Shown: positions 8,466-17,201 of the stretch, piece after piece
Position numbering within the stretch: position 1 is the first letter of the stretch
How the letters are laid out: every line of letters starts with the position of its first letter
Assembly (NCBI RefSeq): GCF_017349315.1
Contig: NZ_JAFMPP010000001.1
Location: forward strand, 545,150-609,149
Length of the DNA: 64,000 bases
Reading direction: 5' to 3'
Origin: Jiella flava
GTDB taxonomy: Bacteria > Pseudomonadota > Alphaproteobacteria > Rhizobiales > Rhizobiaceae
Notes under the pieces: generated by a model
Database searches by the model: none
What the model was told of the DNA's origin: nothing
Seen by the model: the letters and a program-made list of their open reading frames with translations, nothing else
Position numbers and translations under genes: made by a program

Positions 8466-9833
8466 ATGACGATCAAATCACTCTTCATCGCAAATCGCGG
8501 TGAGATCGCCGTGCGTATCATCAAGGCGGCGAAAGCCTTGGGGATACGCACGATACAAGCAGCGAGCGAAGCTGACACCGGATCGCTCGCATGTAAACTC
8601 GCTGATGACGTTGTCGTAATCGGACCGCCGCAGGCTGCGAAATCCTATCTCGACATCGACGCGGTCGTCGCCGCAATAACGGCAAGCGGCGCGGATGCGG
8701 TGCATCCCGGCTACGGCTTTCTTTCGGAAAACCCTCGATTTGTATCCGCAGTCCAAGCTGCCGGGGTGATATTCGTCGGGCCCGATGCCGAGACGATCGC
8801 GAAGATGGGCGACAAGGCCACGGCACGCGCAGAAGCGATAGCTGCCGGCGTGCCGGTTGTTCCGGGCAGTGAAGGCCTGATCAGCGACCTCAATGATGCT
8901 CGCGCGCAGGCGCGTCGCATCGGCTATCCTGTGATGATCAAGGCAAGCGCTGGCGGCGGCGGGCGAGGTATCCGCATTGTCGATGATGAAGCATCACTTG
9001 AGACGTTGGTGCCACAAGCCATGGCGGAGGCCCGAGCGGCCTTTGGCAACGATAGCCTGTATATGGAGCGCTATATCTCGCGTGCTCGTCACATCGAGGT
9101 GCAGGTGCTCGGGGACGGAACCGATGTGGTGCATCTTTTTGAGCGGGAATGCTCGCTGCAGCGCAAGCGGCAAAAGGTATGGGAAGAGGCGCCAGCCGCG
9201 AACTTGCCGCAGCGCGTTCGTGACGCGATCTGTGCCTCTGCCGTGGCTCTTGCAAAAAGGGTGCACTACAAAAATGCCGGCACGCTCGAATATCTTTACG
9301 ACAGCGAGACCGAGGAATTCTTCTTCATCGAGATGAACACCCGGATCCAGGTTGAGCATCCTGTGACGGAAGCGATCACCGGAATCGATCTTGTTCAAGC
9401 TCAGCTGCGTGTCGCAGGGGGTGAGCGCCTTTGGTTTTCGCAATCCGACATCGAAGCGAAGGGGCACGCGATCGAGGTGCGCATCAACGCCGAGAACCCG
9501 CTGAAGATGTTCATGCCGTCGCCGGGACTTATCACTGGCTATGCTGCACCAGCAGGTGATGCGGTCCGTTTCGATACACTGTTATACGACGGTTATCAGA
9601 TTGCGCCGTATTACGATTCGCTCGTCGGAAAGCTGATTGTTGCGGCTAACGATCGCGCGTCGGCAATCGACGCTCTGACGAGTGCCCTTGATACTCTCAA
9701 GATCGAGGGGATTCATACGACCGTCCCGCTGCATAAGGCACTCGCCAGCAATCCGGAGGTTCGCAACGGTCGTTTCCATACCGCATGGTTGGAAGGCTGG
9801 ATGGGGGCAGGTGGTCTGTCTGCCAAATCTTGA
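8466..9833 (+). CDS. Biotin carboxylase subunit (AccC-like, ATP-grasp)
   Basis: A 455-residue biotin carboxylase that uses ATP and bicarbonate to carboxylate biotin. LFIANRGEIAVRI starts the N-terminal domain, VHPGYGFLSENP follows, KASAGGGGRGIRIV is the ATP-grasp glycine loop, and FIEMNTRIQVEHPVTEAI holds metal and bicarbonate residues. Length matches AccC. Its place after PxpB, PxpC and a minimal carrier indicates a split urea-carboxylase-like enzyme, not acetyl-CoA carboxylase. It ends 83 bp before the convergent GntR gene. Confidence 0.93.
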   Translation: MTIKSLFIANRGEIAVRIIKAAKALGIRTIQAASEADTGSLACKLADDVVVIGPPQAAKSYLDIDAVVAAITASGADAVHPGYGFLSENPRFVSAVQAAGVIFVGPDAETIAKMGDKATARAEAIAAGVPVVPGSEGLISDLNDARAQARRIGYPVMIKASAGGGGRGIRIVDDEASLETLVPQAMAEARAAFGNDSLYMERYISRARHIEVQVLGDGTDVVHLFERECSLQRKRQKVWEEAPAANLPQRVRDAICASAVALAKRVHYKNAGTLEYLYDSETEEFFFIEMNTRIQVEHPVTEAITGIDLVQAQLRVAGGERLWFSQSDIEAKGHAIEVRINAENPLKMFMPSPGLITGYAAPAGDAVRFDTLLYDGYQIAPYYDSLVGKLIVAANDRASAIDALTSALDTLKIEGIHTTVPLHKALASNPEVRNGRFHTAWLEGWMGAGGLSAKS

Positions 9834-9916
9834 GCGTCGGATGATGCCGGCGAAAGATCGCTGGCGTCATCCGTCGCCTTCGGCGCGACGGACTCGACCA
9901 AAGTCGGGAGGGACGT

Positions 9917-10585
9917 TTAGGGGCTCGGGTCACCGAGAATTGCATGACGCGAATCGGTGATGTGTTGAAACATAATGGTTTCGGCATGACGACCGTCGCG
10001 GTCTAAGATCGCCTGATAGATCTCCTGATGCTGGGCAGCATAGCGCGCCATGCGATCGGTCGTGAGCGACACTTCTTTCATCCTGCCCCACAGTCTGCCC
10101 GAGCGGACGGCGTGGATTGACTCATAAATATTGTTCAACAAGTTGTTGCGGGCAGCTTGAACGATAAGGCGATGAAAAAGCGCGTCACAGTTCTCGAAAT
10201 CGATAAAATTGAATGCAATGCTTCCGAGTTCGATGGCTTTCCGCATCTCTTCAATATCATAGGGCGTTGCTCGCAATGCGGCGATTGCGGCCGCCTTCGG
10301 TTCCACGATCAATCGCGCCTCGAAAACCTCGGCTGGATATGTCCGAACGACGAGCTTCTGCTGCTTGAAGGAACTCTTCTGTGCCGAGCGGAGACGATCA
10401 TCGGCAAGAAATGTCCCCCGTCCCACATGGCGGATTAGGCGCCCGTCTTGCTCCAGCTTCGCCAGCTGCCGGCGCAACGCTGTTCGGGGGAGCCCGAGTT
10501 TCAGGGACAAGTCGCGTTCCGGCGGGAGCCGTTCTCCAGGCCCTATGCCTTCTGCGACGATAAAATCTTCCAATAAGCCGCTCAT
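9917..10585 (-). CDS. GntR-family regulator with FCD-type effector domain
   Basis: A 222-residue regulator. Residues 1-60 form the winged helix, with PGERLPPERDLSLKLGL and HVGRGTFL; residues about 85-215 are all-helical with RLIVEPKAAAIAA and a later HQEIYQAILDRD, typical of FCD (FadR C-terminal) domains that often bind organic acids through metal. ATG 10585 is chosen since GGGAG lies at 10590-10594 and homology begins there. It is divergent from the aldehyde dehydrogenase over 106 bp packed with ACCAA/TTGGT motifs, so it probably controls that gene and itself. Confidence 0.9.
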   Translation of the reverse strand: MSGLLEDFIVAEGIGPGERLPPERDLSLKLGLPRTALRRQLAKLEQDGRLIRHVGRGTFLADDRLRSAQKSSFKQQKLVVRTYPAEVFEARLIVEPKAAAIAALRATPYDIEEMRKAIELGSIAFNFIDFENCDALFHRLIVQAARNNLLNNIYESIHAVRSGRLWGRMKEVSLTTDRMARYAAQHQEIYQAILDRDGRHAETIMFQHITDSRHAILGDPSP

Positions 10586-10603
10586 TTTTCTCCCAAATTG
10601 CCC

Positions 10604-10661
10604 AACCAATTTGATCTGGATTGACACCAAATACAATACCAATTTTATTGGTAGCAACCAA
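10604..10661. promoter_or_regulatory. Operator cluster of ACCAA/TTGGT motifs between gntR and aldehyde dehydrogenase
   Basis: TACCAAT-TTT-ATTGGTA (10637-10653) is a perfect inverted repeat with 7-bp arms. It overlaps TTGGT-AGCA-ACCAA (10648-10661). Further ACCAA motifs lie at 10605-10609 and 10626-10630. The PdhR/LldR branch of FCD GntR regulators recognises TTGGT-N3-ACCAA-like sites, so these are the likely binding sites of the neighbouring regulator. Confidence 0.6.
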
Positions 10662-10691
10662 ATAAACGCTACTCTCCCTGGAGAAAATGTC

Positions 10692-12185
10692 ATGCCGAAG
10701 ACGGTTGGTCTCGAGTCGAGCATCGAAGCGGAAAGCGCTCTTGAACTTGCTTCACGGGCTCCGAACACAATGCTCATCGATGGAGATTGGTCGGGCGGAA
10801 CCAATTCGAATTGGTTTGATGTCATTGATCCAGCCGACGGCTCAAAGATCGCATCCGTCGTCAATGGAACCCAGGACGACGGATTGCGTGCCGTGGCTGC
10901 TGCCGCTTCAGCAGCCGAGGGCTGGAAGGCGAAGTCGCCGCGCCAGCGCTCTGATATTCTTATGCGATGCTTCCACCTGATGACGGAGCGCGCCGAGTTT
11001 CTGGCGAGGCTGATTACGGCGGAGAACGGCAAGGCTTTGCCGGATGCCCGCGGCGAGGTCTCCTACGCCGCCGAATTCTTCCGCTGGTATGCGGAGGAGT
11101 CTCCGCGAGATTTTAGCGAGTTGGCGATCGCGCCCTCCGGCGCAAATCGCATCGTCGTTCAGCATCAGCCGATTGGCGTTGCCGTCTTGATTACGCCCTG
11201 GAATTTCCCGGCGGCAATGGCGACCCGAAAGATTGCGCCGGCGCTTGCAGCCGGGTGCACCTGCATCCTTAAGCCCGCGGCGGAAACGCCTCTAACGGCG
11301 CTCGCGATTGGGGCGATTATGCTCGAAGCTGGCGTGCCTGCCGGCGTCGTCAATATCGTCACGACCACCTCCGCCGGTGAGGTCGTGAATGCGATGTTGC
11401 ATGATCCCCGTGTGCGCAAGCTGTCTTTCACAGGATCGACTGGGGTTGGCAAAATCCTGCTTAAGGAGGCTGCAGATCAGGTTATCAGCAGCTCCATGGA
11501 GCTTGGAGGCAATGCTCCGTTCATCGTGTTTGACGACGCCGACCTGGAAAGCGCGGTCGCAGGCGCGATGGTGGCGAAGATGCGAAATGGCGGTGAGGCA
11601 TGCACCGCCGCCAATCGGTTTTACGTCCAGCGTGGCATCTATGATGCCTTCGTTCAGAGACTGACGGACGAAATGAGCGCCTTGAAAGTGGGGCGGGGAT
11701 TGGACGCCGGCATCCAACTCGGGCCCCTGATTACGCCGGCCGCTGTGGCGAAGGTTGAACGGCTCGTTCTCGACGCGGTCAATCGCGGCGCAAAGATCGT
11801 CACGGGTGGAACGAAGATTGCAGGGCCTGGTTATTTCTATCCTCCGACCGTCCTCTCGGAGGTTGTGCCGGGCTCTGACATCCTCAATGAAGAGATTTTC
11901 GGCCCGGTCGCCGCAATCATCCCGTTCGAGACGCAGGAAGAAGTGATCGCATTGGCCAACAACACCGAATACGGGCTGGTCTCATACATCTATAGCGCGG
12001 ATCACAAGAGAGCATTTTTTGTTGCTGGAGAGATCGAGTCTGGCATGGTCGGTGTGAACCGAGGAATCGTCTCGGACGCTGCGGCGCCCTTTGGCGGTAT
12101 GAAGCAAAGCGGACTGGGCAGGGAAGGCGGAAGGCACGGAATGCTCGAATATGTCGAAATGAAATACATCGCAGCCAGTTGGTGA
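10692..12185 (+). CDS. NAD(P)-dependent aldehyde (semialdehyde) dehydrogenase
   Basis: A 497-residue aldehyde dehydrogenase of the succinate-semialdehyde group. ITPWNFPAAMATRKIAPALA (cofactor), FTGSTGVGK, catalytic Glu270 in SMELGGNAPF and nucleophile Cys304 in NGGEACTAANR are all present, as is EEIFGPVAAI near the C-terminus. ATG 10692 has GGAG at 10679-10682. In context it would oxidise the semialdehyde made by the aminotransferase (succinic, glutaric or adipic, depending on ring size). The downstream side ends at a transposase remnant, so this is the last gene of the segment. Confidence 0.92.
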   Translation: MPKTVGLESSIEAESALELASRAPNTMLIDGDWSGGTNSNWFDVIDPADGSKIASVVNGTQDDGLRAVAAAASAAEGWKAKSPRQRSDILMRCFHLMTERAEFLARLITAENGKALPDARGEVSYAAEFFRWYAEESPRDFSELAIAPSGANRIVVQHQPIGVAVLITPWNFPAAMATRKIAPALAAGCTCILKPAAETPLTALAIGAIMLEAGVPAGVVNIVTTTSAGEVVNAMLHDPRVRKLSFTGSTGVGKILLKEAADQVISSSMELGGNAPFIVFDDADLESAVAGAMVAKMRNGGEACTAANRFYVQRGIYDAFVQRLTDEMSALKVGRGLDAGIQLGPLITPAAVAKVERLVLDAVNRGAKIVTGGTKIAGPGYFYPPTVLSEVVPGSDILNEEIFGPVAAIIPFETQEEVIALANNTEYGLVSYIYSADHKRAFFVAGEIESGMVGVNRGIVSDAAAPFGGMKQSGLGREGGRHGMLEYVEMKYIAASW

Positions 12186-12354
12186 AGATTGGCTGTGACG
12201 TTCGGGGACATCGTTTCACCGCTGCCCCCCGCCGGATTGGCGCCAGTTTCCTCTTTCCGGGGCAAGTCCAGTCGGCTGTCCCGCTGATCAGGGAAGCTAT
12301 CGCCGACGGCGAGACTTTCGGGCGCATGCCTCCAAGGATGCCTGCGCCAGGACT

Positions 12355-12637
12355 GATATCAAGCACCGCAGGGCCAAGGCCAAATATCCATGGACCAATC
12401 AATGGACGGCCCGAGAGGATGAACCGCGCCATCAGGCGGCTACGGTCAAGCGCTTCGACGACGAGAGCCACGACCAGCTCCGGCAGCATTTCGCTGACGT
12501 CGTTGTCGCCGACAATGTCGCCCGCAGGCTCAAGACCCCTCAAGGGTCTTACCCCCGACGGGTTCATCTGCAAAATCCGGGACTCTCAGCCCGAACGCTG
12601 CACCGTCAACCCGCTCCAGCAAATACCGGAACCAGAC
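12355..12637 (+). pseudogene. IS481-family transposase, C-terminal remnant with frameshifts
   Basis: Pieces of an IS481-type transposase C-terminus appear in order but in different frames: IKHRRAKAKYPWTN, then NGRPERMNRAIR, then ATVKRFDDESHDQLRQHFAD with RRLKT, then LKGLTPDGFICKI with QPERCTVNPLQQIPEPD. The family consensus runs HR..KP.HPWTNGQVERMNRTIK..TVKR..Y.....L..HL..F....N..RRLK.LKG.TP. At least two frameshifts and several substitutions make it dead. No terminal repeats were found and the N-terminal half is missing. The 12186-12354 stretch before it shows nothing clear. Confidence 0.8.
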
Positions 12638-12642
12638 AGCGA

Positions 12643-12744
12643 CAGCATCGGCGCGAAAAGCGGAATCGATTTTCGGGCCGATGCGTCAATTTTGAGAGTG
12701 AGAGCGCCCTATCTGCGTCCGATGGGACGCAGATAGGGCGCTCT
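12643..12744 (+). repeat. Intergenic repeat family A, copy 1, with perfect 20-bp hairpin
   Basis: The repeat starts CAGCATCGGCGCGAAA, contains CGGAATCGATTTTCGG and ends in a hairpin: arms 12701-12720 and 12725-12744 are perfectly complementary over 20 bp around a GATG loop. It aligns with 27746-27842 and with reverse copies near 30.9, 32.0 and 56.0 kb. Confidence 0.85.
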
Positions 12745-12845
12745 AAGCTCAGCTGACCTCTTCTCAACGGAACGCACGCCATGGCCGATCGCGACCTCCG
12801 CCGCCGGTTTCAGGCCACAGAGATTGAACGAGGGAGGACACGCCG

Positions 12846-13367
12846 CTGATCGCTCTTGTCGCCCGCATCGTTCCTGGCATTCTGATCGGCGGCCTGTTCA
12901 GCCAGTCGGCGGAGTTCTCCCAGCAATATCTGCAGCGGCTTGGCGGCGCCACTGACGAAATGCGGGCGGTGGTCGAGCGATTCGATGCCAGCGCGAGGGC
13001 CGAACAGCTGCCCCCCGACACGGCGATCGCCAAGCTGAAAGCCAGCGCCGACACGCTCGCCGCCCGCCAGGGCCGCAATGCCGAGATCAACCAGCAACGC
13101 TATCGCGAACTTGCAGCCCAGTATCGCACGATGCTCGGGTCCGCGCCGGTCATGCGGCCCTTCGAGCTGCTGCAGGCACCCGATTGGCCGCTGGTCAAAC
13201 GCACCGGCGACGATTACCGGCCAGCGATCCCGACCACCGGCGACGGCGTCCTCTTCGCCCTATTCGGCTTCATCGTCGGCTGGGGCTGCGGTGCGAGCGC
13301 CCATGGGGCAGTATCGATCAGGCGCCGCCGACGCCGACGCCAAGCTGCCCTCGAGCGGAACGCCTGA
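12846..13367 (+). CDS. DUF2937 family protein, probable CTG start
   Basis: A protein of about 173 residues with a hydrophobic N-terminus (IALVARIVPGILIGGLF), the motif QSAEFSQQYLQRLGGA and a C-terminal membrane span near GVLFALFGFIVGWGCG, matching DUF2937. The conserved start lies well before the first ATG (12960), and no ATG, GTG or TTG exists in frame after the stop at 12825-12827. CTG 12846 sits 8 bases after GGGAGG (12832-12837), so it is the best start. It ends 2 bp from convergent folC. The function of the family is unknown. Confidence 0.75.
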   Translation: MIALVARIVPGILIGGLFSQSAEFSQQYLQRLGGATDEMRAVVERFDASARAEQLPPDTAIAKLKASADTLAARQGRNAEINQQRYRELAAQYRTMLGSAPVMRPFELLQAPDWPLVKRTGDDYRPAIPTTGDGVLFALFGFIVGWGCGASAHGAVSIRRRRRRRQAALERNA

Positions 13368-13369
13368 TT

Positions 13370-14707
13370 TCAGCGCGGCGCCAAGCCGGTCTGGCCGAGC
13401 ACCTCGCCGACCAGGTAGAGCGAGCCGCAAATGACGAAGCGCGGCGCCACGATCGCCTGCCAATTGGCCGAGATGAGATGGATCGCCTCCTCGACGCTGT
13501 CGCATGGCTCGGCATCGAGCCCCGCCTCGATCGCGGCATCGGCCAATTCGTCCGGATCGATGCCGGATTCGCTCATGCCGATCGGCACGGTGAAGACCCG
13601 CCGGGCCATGCCGGCAAAGGCGGAGAAGAAGCCGACCGGCTCCTTGGTGTTGATCATCCCGACGATCAAAAAGAGCGGCCGCGAGACCCGCTCCTCCATA
13701 TCGGCGAGGGTCTCCGCGATTGCGACGCCCGCGCCCGGATTGTGGCCGCCATCCAGCCAGATCTCCGCGCCCTCGGGAACGATGTCGATCAGCGGGCCGC
13801 TGGTCATGCGCTGCATGCGCCCGGACCAGTCGACCTTGGTCATCCCGGCCTCGATCGCCGCATCCGACGGCGCGAATGGCGATTGGCGCAAGGCCGCGAT
13901 CGCCGTGGCCGCGTTGGTGAGCTGATGGCGCCCCGGCAGGCGTGGTAGCGGCAGGTCCAACAAGCCGAGATCGTCCTGATAGACCATCCGGCCGTGTTCC
14001 TCGTAGGCGAAGAAATCCTGGCCATAGACCGAGATCGGCGCCCCGACCCGGTCGGCGATACTGGTCAAGACGTCGAGCGCCACCTGTTCGGCCTGCTGGC
14101 CGATGACGACGGGAACGCCGGGCTTGATGATTCCGCCCTTTTCGGCGGCGATCAACTCCACCCGATCGCCGAGAAACGACTGATGATCGAGGGAGATCGC
14201 GGTGATGACGCTGACTGCCGGCGTCTCGATGACGTTGGTCGCATCGAACCGGCCGCCGAGTCCGACCTCGACCAAGGCGATGTCGGCCGGATACTCGGCA
14301 AACAGCATGAAGGTGACGGCGGTGAGGATCTCGAAAACGGTGATCGGCTGATCGTCATTGGCGGCGGCCGCCTGCCGCACGGCCTTGGCGAGCACCGCGT
14401 CCGAGACGAGCTGCGAGCCGCCGCCCGAGGGATCGGCGAGCCGGTAGCGCTCATGCCAATGGACGAGATGCGGCGAGGTGTGGGTGTGGACGGCGCGCCC
14501 GTCCGCTTCGAGGATGGCGCGCGAAAAGGCAGTCACCGAGCCCTTGCCGTTGGTGCCAGCGACATGGATCGTCGGCGGCAGCCTGAGATGCGGGTCTCCC
14601 AAAACCGTGAGCAGCCGTCTTATCCGCTCCAGCGACAGGTCGAAGCCTTTGGGATGGCGGCCGAGCAGGGCCTCGATTTCAGCCGTGGCAAGTGAGCTTG
14701 TGGTCAT
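13370..14707 (-). CDS. folC: Bifunctional dihydrofolate synthase / folylpolyglutamate synthase
   Basis: A 445-residue cytosolic ligase that adds glutamate to dihydropteroate and to folates using ATP. The P-loop HVAGTNGKGSVTAF is at about residue 48, and LVEVGLGGRFDATNVI and ITAISLDHQSFLGD follow in the usual order, with WLDGGHNPGAG in the C-terminal domain. It follows accD by 46 bp, as in most Hyphomicrobiales, where folC closes the trp-acc-fol run. Confidence 0.95.
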   Translation of the reverse strand: MTTSSLATAEIEALLGRHPKGFDLSLERIRRLLTVLGDPHLRLPPTIHVAGTNGKGSVTAFSRAILEADGRAVHTHTSPHLVHWHERYRLADPSGGGSQLVSDAVLAKAVRQAAAANDDQPITVFEILTAVTFMLFAEYPADIALVEVGLGGRFDATNVIETPAVSVITAISLDHQSFLGDRVELIAAEKGGIIKPGVPVVIGQQAEQVALDVLTSIADRVGAPISVYGQDFFAYEEHGRMVYQDDLGLLDLPLPRLPGRHQLTNAATAIAALRQSPFAPSDAAIEAGMTKVDWSGRMQRMTSGPLIDIVPEGAEIWLDGGHNPGAGVAIAETLADMEERVSRPLFLIVGMINTKEPVGFFSAFAGMARRVFTVPIGMSESGIDPDELADAAIEAGLDAEPCDSVEEAIHLISANWQAIVAPRFVICGSLYLVGEVLGQTGLAPR

Positions 14708-14753
14708 CGCGGCGTGTTACGCCAGCGCTTGTCCGGATGCAAAAGGAAACGCG

Positions 14754-15722
14754 TCAGGCCGCAGGTGCGGCCTCGTCGTGTTGCCCATCCTCGGCAGCTT
14801 CAGCATCCTTGGCCGGCGTCGCGGCCTCCCAAGCTTCCGACGCATCCGGCAACAGGCCGGCGACGGGTTCGGCCGGCGTTTTGGTCAAAAGCTTCAGAAG
14901 CGTCGCGATCTTGCTCTTCAGCTCATGGCGATGGACGACCATGTCGACCATGCCGTGCTCCATCAGATATTCGGCGCGCTGGAAGCCTTCGGGAAGCTTC
15001 TCGCGGATCGTCTGCTCAATGACGCGGGCCCCGGCAAAGCCGATCACCGCGCCCGGCTCTGCAATATGGACATCGCCGAGCATGGCATAAGAGGCGGAGA
15101 CGCCGCCGGCCGTCGGGTTGGTGAGGACGACGATATAGGGCAGCCCCGCCTCTTTCAGCATTTCCAGCGCGACCGTGGTGCGCGGCAGCTGCATCAGCGA
15201 CAAAATGCCCTCCTGCATGCGGGCCCCGCCCGAGGCCGAAAACAGCACCAGCGGGCGCCGGTCGGCGATCGCGGCCTCGAAGCCCGTGATGATCGCCTCG
15301 CCCGCGGCCATGCCGAGCGAACCGCCCATAAAGGCGAAATCCTGCACCGTCGCGACGATCGGCAGGCCCTCGATCGCCCCCTTGGCGACGATCACGGCAT
15401 CGTCCACCTCGGCTTTGACGCGGTTTTCCTTCAGCCGGTCGACATAGCGCTTCTGATCGCGAAACTTCAGCGGGTCATGGGCTGCCGTCGGCAGATCGAG
15501 GAGGTCGTAGGCGCCATCATCGAAGAAATGATTGAGCCGATCCTTCGCCCGGATCCGCATGTGGAATCCGGACGACGGGACCACCCACTGGTTCGCTTCC
15601 AGATCCTTATGGAAGACCATCTCACCGGTCTCGGGACATTTGATCCAGAGATTTTCGGGCGTCTGCCGGGCGGCCAGCAGGCTGGAGATCTTCGGGCGGA
15701 CGTAGTTGGTGATCCAGTTCAC
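14754..15722 (-). CDS. accD: Acetyl-CoA carboxylase carboxyltransferase subunit beta
   Basis: A 322-residue subunit that, with AccA, moves the carboxyl group from biotin to acetyl-CoA. The N-terminus [16 protein letters not shown] and [15 protein letters not shown] are characteristic of the rhizobial form. Only one cysteine remains where E. coli AccD has a four-cysteine zinc ribbon. The crotonase-like core has [12 protein letters not shown] and [15 protein letters not shown] short Ala/Glu-rich tail ends the protein. It lies between trpA and folC. Confidence 0.95.
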   Translation of the reverse strand: MNWITNYVRPKISSLLAARQTPENLWIKCPETGEMVFHKDLEANQWVVPSSGFHMRIRAKDRLNHFFDDGAYDLLDLPTAAHDPLKFRDQKRYVDRLKENRVKAEVDDAVIVAKGAIEGLPIVATVQDFAFMGGSLGMAAGEAIITGFEAAIADRRPLVLFSASGGARMQEGILSLMQLPRTTVALEMLKEAGLPYIVVLTNPTAGGVSASYAMLGDVHIAEPGAVIGFAGARVIEQTIREKLPEGFQRAEYLMEHGMVDMVVHRHELKSKIATLLKLLTKTPAEPVAGLLPDASEAWEAATPAKDAEAAEDGQHDEAAPAA

Positions 15723-15789
15723 GGCAGGTACTGTCTTTCGCAGGTTCGGAACTTAGCGCGGCGTCGGTTCACGGCAGATGGCGGCTGGC

Positions 15790-16620
15790 TCAAGCCTTCG
15801 CAAGGCTGACGGATCTGACGCCCGCGGCCATGTCGGAGACGATCTTGGTGACAGCGCTCACCGCCGCCGTGCCGCCGCCGGTCTCCAGGCTCGACTCGAT
15901 CGCCGCGACGAGGGCCGAGCCGACGACGACGCCATCGGCATTGCGGCCGATCTCGGCCGCCTGCTCCGCGGTTCTGACGCCGAAGCCGACGCAGACCGGC
16001 AGATCGGTATGACGTTTGATCCGGTCGACCGCCGCCGCGACCTTGCCGGCATCGGGCGCGGCCGATCCGGTGATGCCGGTGATCGAGACGTAATAGACGA
16101 AGCCGGAGGTGTTCTGCAAAACCGTCGGCAGGCGCTTGTCGTCGGTGGTGGGCGTGGCGAGCCGGATGAAATTCAACCCGGCATTCAGCGCCGGCAGGCA
16201 GAGCTCGCTGTCCATCTCCGGCGGCAGGTCGACGACGATCAGCCCGTCGACGCCAACCTTCAGCGCGTCGGCGACGAAGGCCTCAACGCCGTAGATGTAG
16301 ATCGGATTGAAATAGCCCATCAAAATGATCGGCGTCGTATCGTCCACTTGGCGAAACTCGGACACCAGTGCCAGCGTCTTGTTCAGACTGGCGCCAGCCT
16401 TCAGCGCCCGCAGCCCGGCCTTCTGAATCGCCGGCCCGTCGGCCATCGGATCGGAAAACGGCATGCCGAGCTCGATGACGTCAGCGCCAGCCGCAGGCAA
16501 CGCCTTGACGATGTCGAGCGCCGTCTCATGGTCCGGATCGCCCGCCATGACGAAGGTGACGAGGGCCGGACGGTTGTCGTCCTTCAGACGCGAAAAACGG
16601 GCTTCGATACGGGTCGTCAT
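15790..16620 (-). CDS. trpA: Tryptophan synthase alpha chain
   Basis: A 276-residue TIM barrel that cleaves indole-3-glycerol phosphate. [12 protein letters not shown] leads the barrel; the catalytic Glu is in [16 protein letters not shown] and the catalytic Asp in the same block. [14 protein letters not shown] and GFGVRTAEQ form the phosphate site. ATG 16620 fits family length; a longer frame from 16662 adds 14 unlikely residues. It follows cutA after 254 bp, unusual because trpB normally overlaps or abuts trpA. Confidence 0.95.
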   Translation of the reverse strand: MTTRIEARFSRLKDDNRPALVTFVMAGDPDHETALDIVKALPAAGADVIELGMPFSDPMADGPAIQKAGLRALKAGASLNKTLALVSEFRQVDDTTPIILMGYFNPIYIYGVEAFVADALKVGVDGLIVVDLPPEMDSELCLPALNAGLNFIRLATPTTDDKRLPTVLQNTSGFVYYVSITGITGSAAPDAGKVAAAVDRIKRHTDLPVCVGFGVRTAEQAAEIGRNADGVVVGSALVAAIESSLETGGGTAAVSAVTKIVSDMAAGVRSVSLAKA

Positions 16621-16874
16621 GGTGAGCTTTCGAACGGGGCACCGGACGTGCGGCAGTGGCAAGGCGACCGAGTTTTAGACTTTCGGCAACGATTGCCGCG
16701 TTCCTTACGCCATCCACCAAGGCTCTGCCAAGCGCCAAGGCGGGCTGATGACGTCCCGGAGCGGGCCCACCGCGCGGACGCGCCAAACGCGTCTGCGACA
16801 GCGTTCCTCCGCAATTCGGAAGCGGCCTTCTGAACCATCCTGGGCCCGCCCGTCTGGCATCGGGTCCGCAGCGC

Positions 16875-17201
16875 TCAGGCCGGACGGCAGGACTCATCGA
16901 CCCAGGCCGCCGTCGCCGCGTCGACGAGATCGACCTTAAACCCGAAGATCGCCGGCGTCTCGTAAGGATGGATCTCGCGGATCGCGGCTGCGGCCGCATC
17001 GAAGAGATCAGCACGGGTCTTGGCAGTCAACAGCCACTCGTCCTGCCGCTCCTGCTTGCCCTTCCAATGAAAGCGGCTGTCCATTTCCTTGATCGGCATG
17101 TTGCAGCAAGCGGCGAGCCTATCGTCGAGCAGCCGGTGGGCGATCTCGCGCGCGTCGAGCAGTGACGGACAGGTGACGTGGATCTCGATAACTTCGGTCA
17201 T
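16875..17201 (-). CDS. cutA: CutA1 divalent-cation tolerance protein
   Basis: A 108-residue small trimeric protein of the CutA family. EIHVTCPSLLDAREIAHRLL, LAACCNMPI, FHWKGKQERQDEWLL and IREIHPYETPAI are the conserved blocks in order. It sits between trpB and trpA with gaps of 234 and 254 bp, apparently an insertion in the trp cluster. Neither gap holds a recognisable gene. Confidence 0.9.
   Translation of the reverse strand: MTEVIEIHVTCPSLLDAREIAHRLLDDRLAACCNMPIKEMDSRFHWKGKQERQDEWLLTAKTRADLFDAAAAAIREIHPYETPAIFGFKVDLVDAATAAWVDESCRPA

Noticed and set aside
12179..12736. A 185-codon frame on the plus strand that could be called a gene
   Set aside because: IS481 transposase matches switch between frames across it, so the frame itself is accidental; the region is annotated as a remnant.
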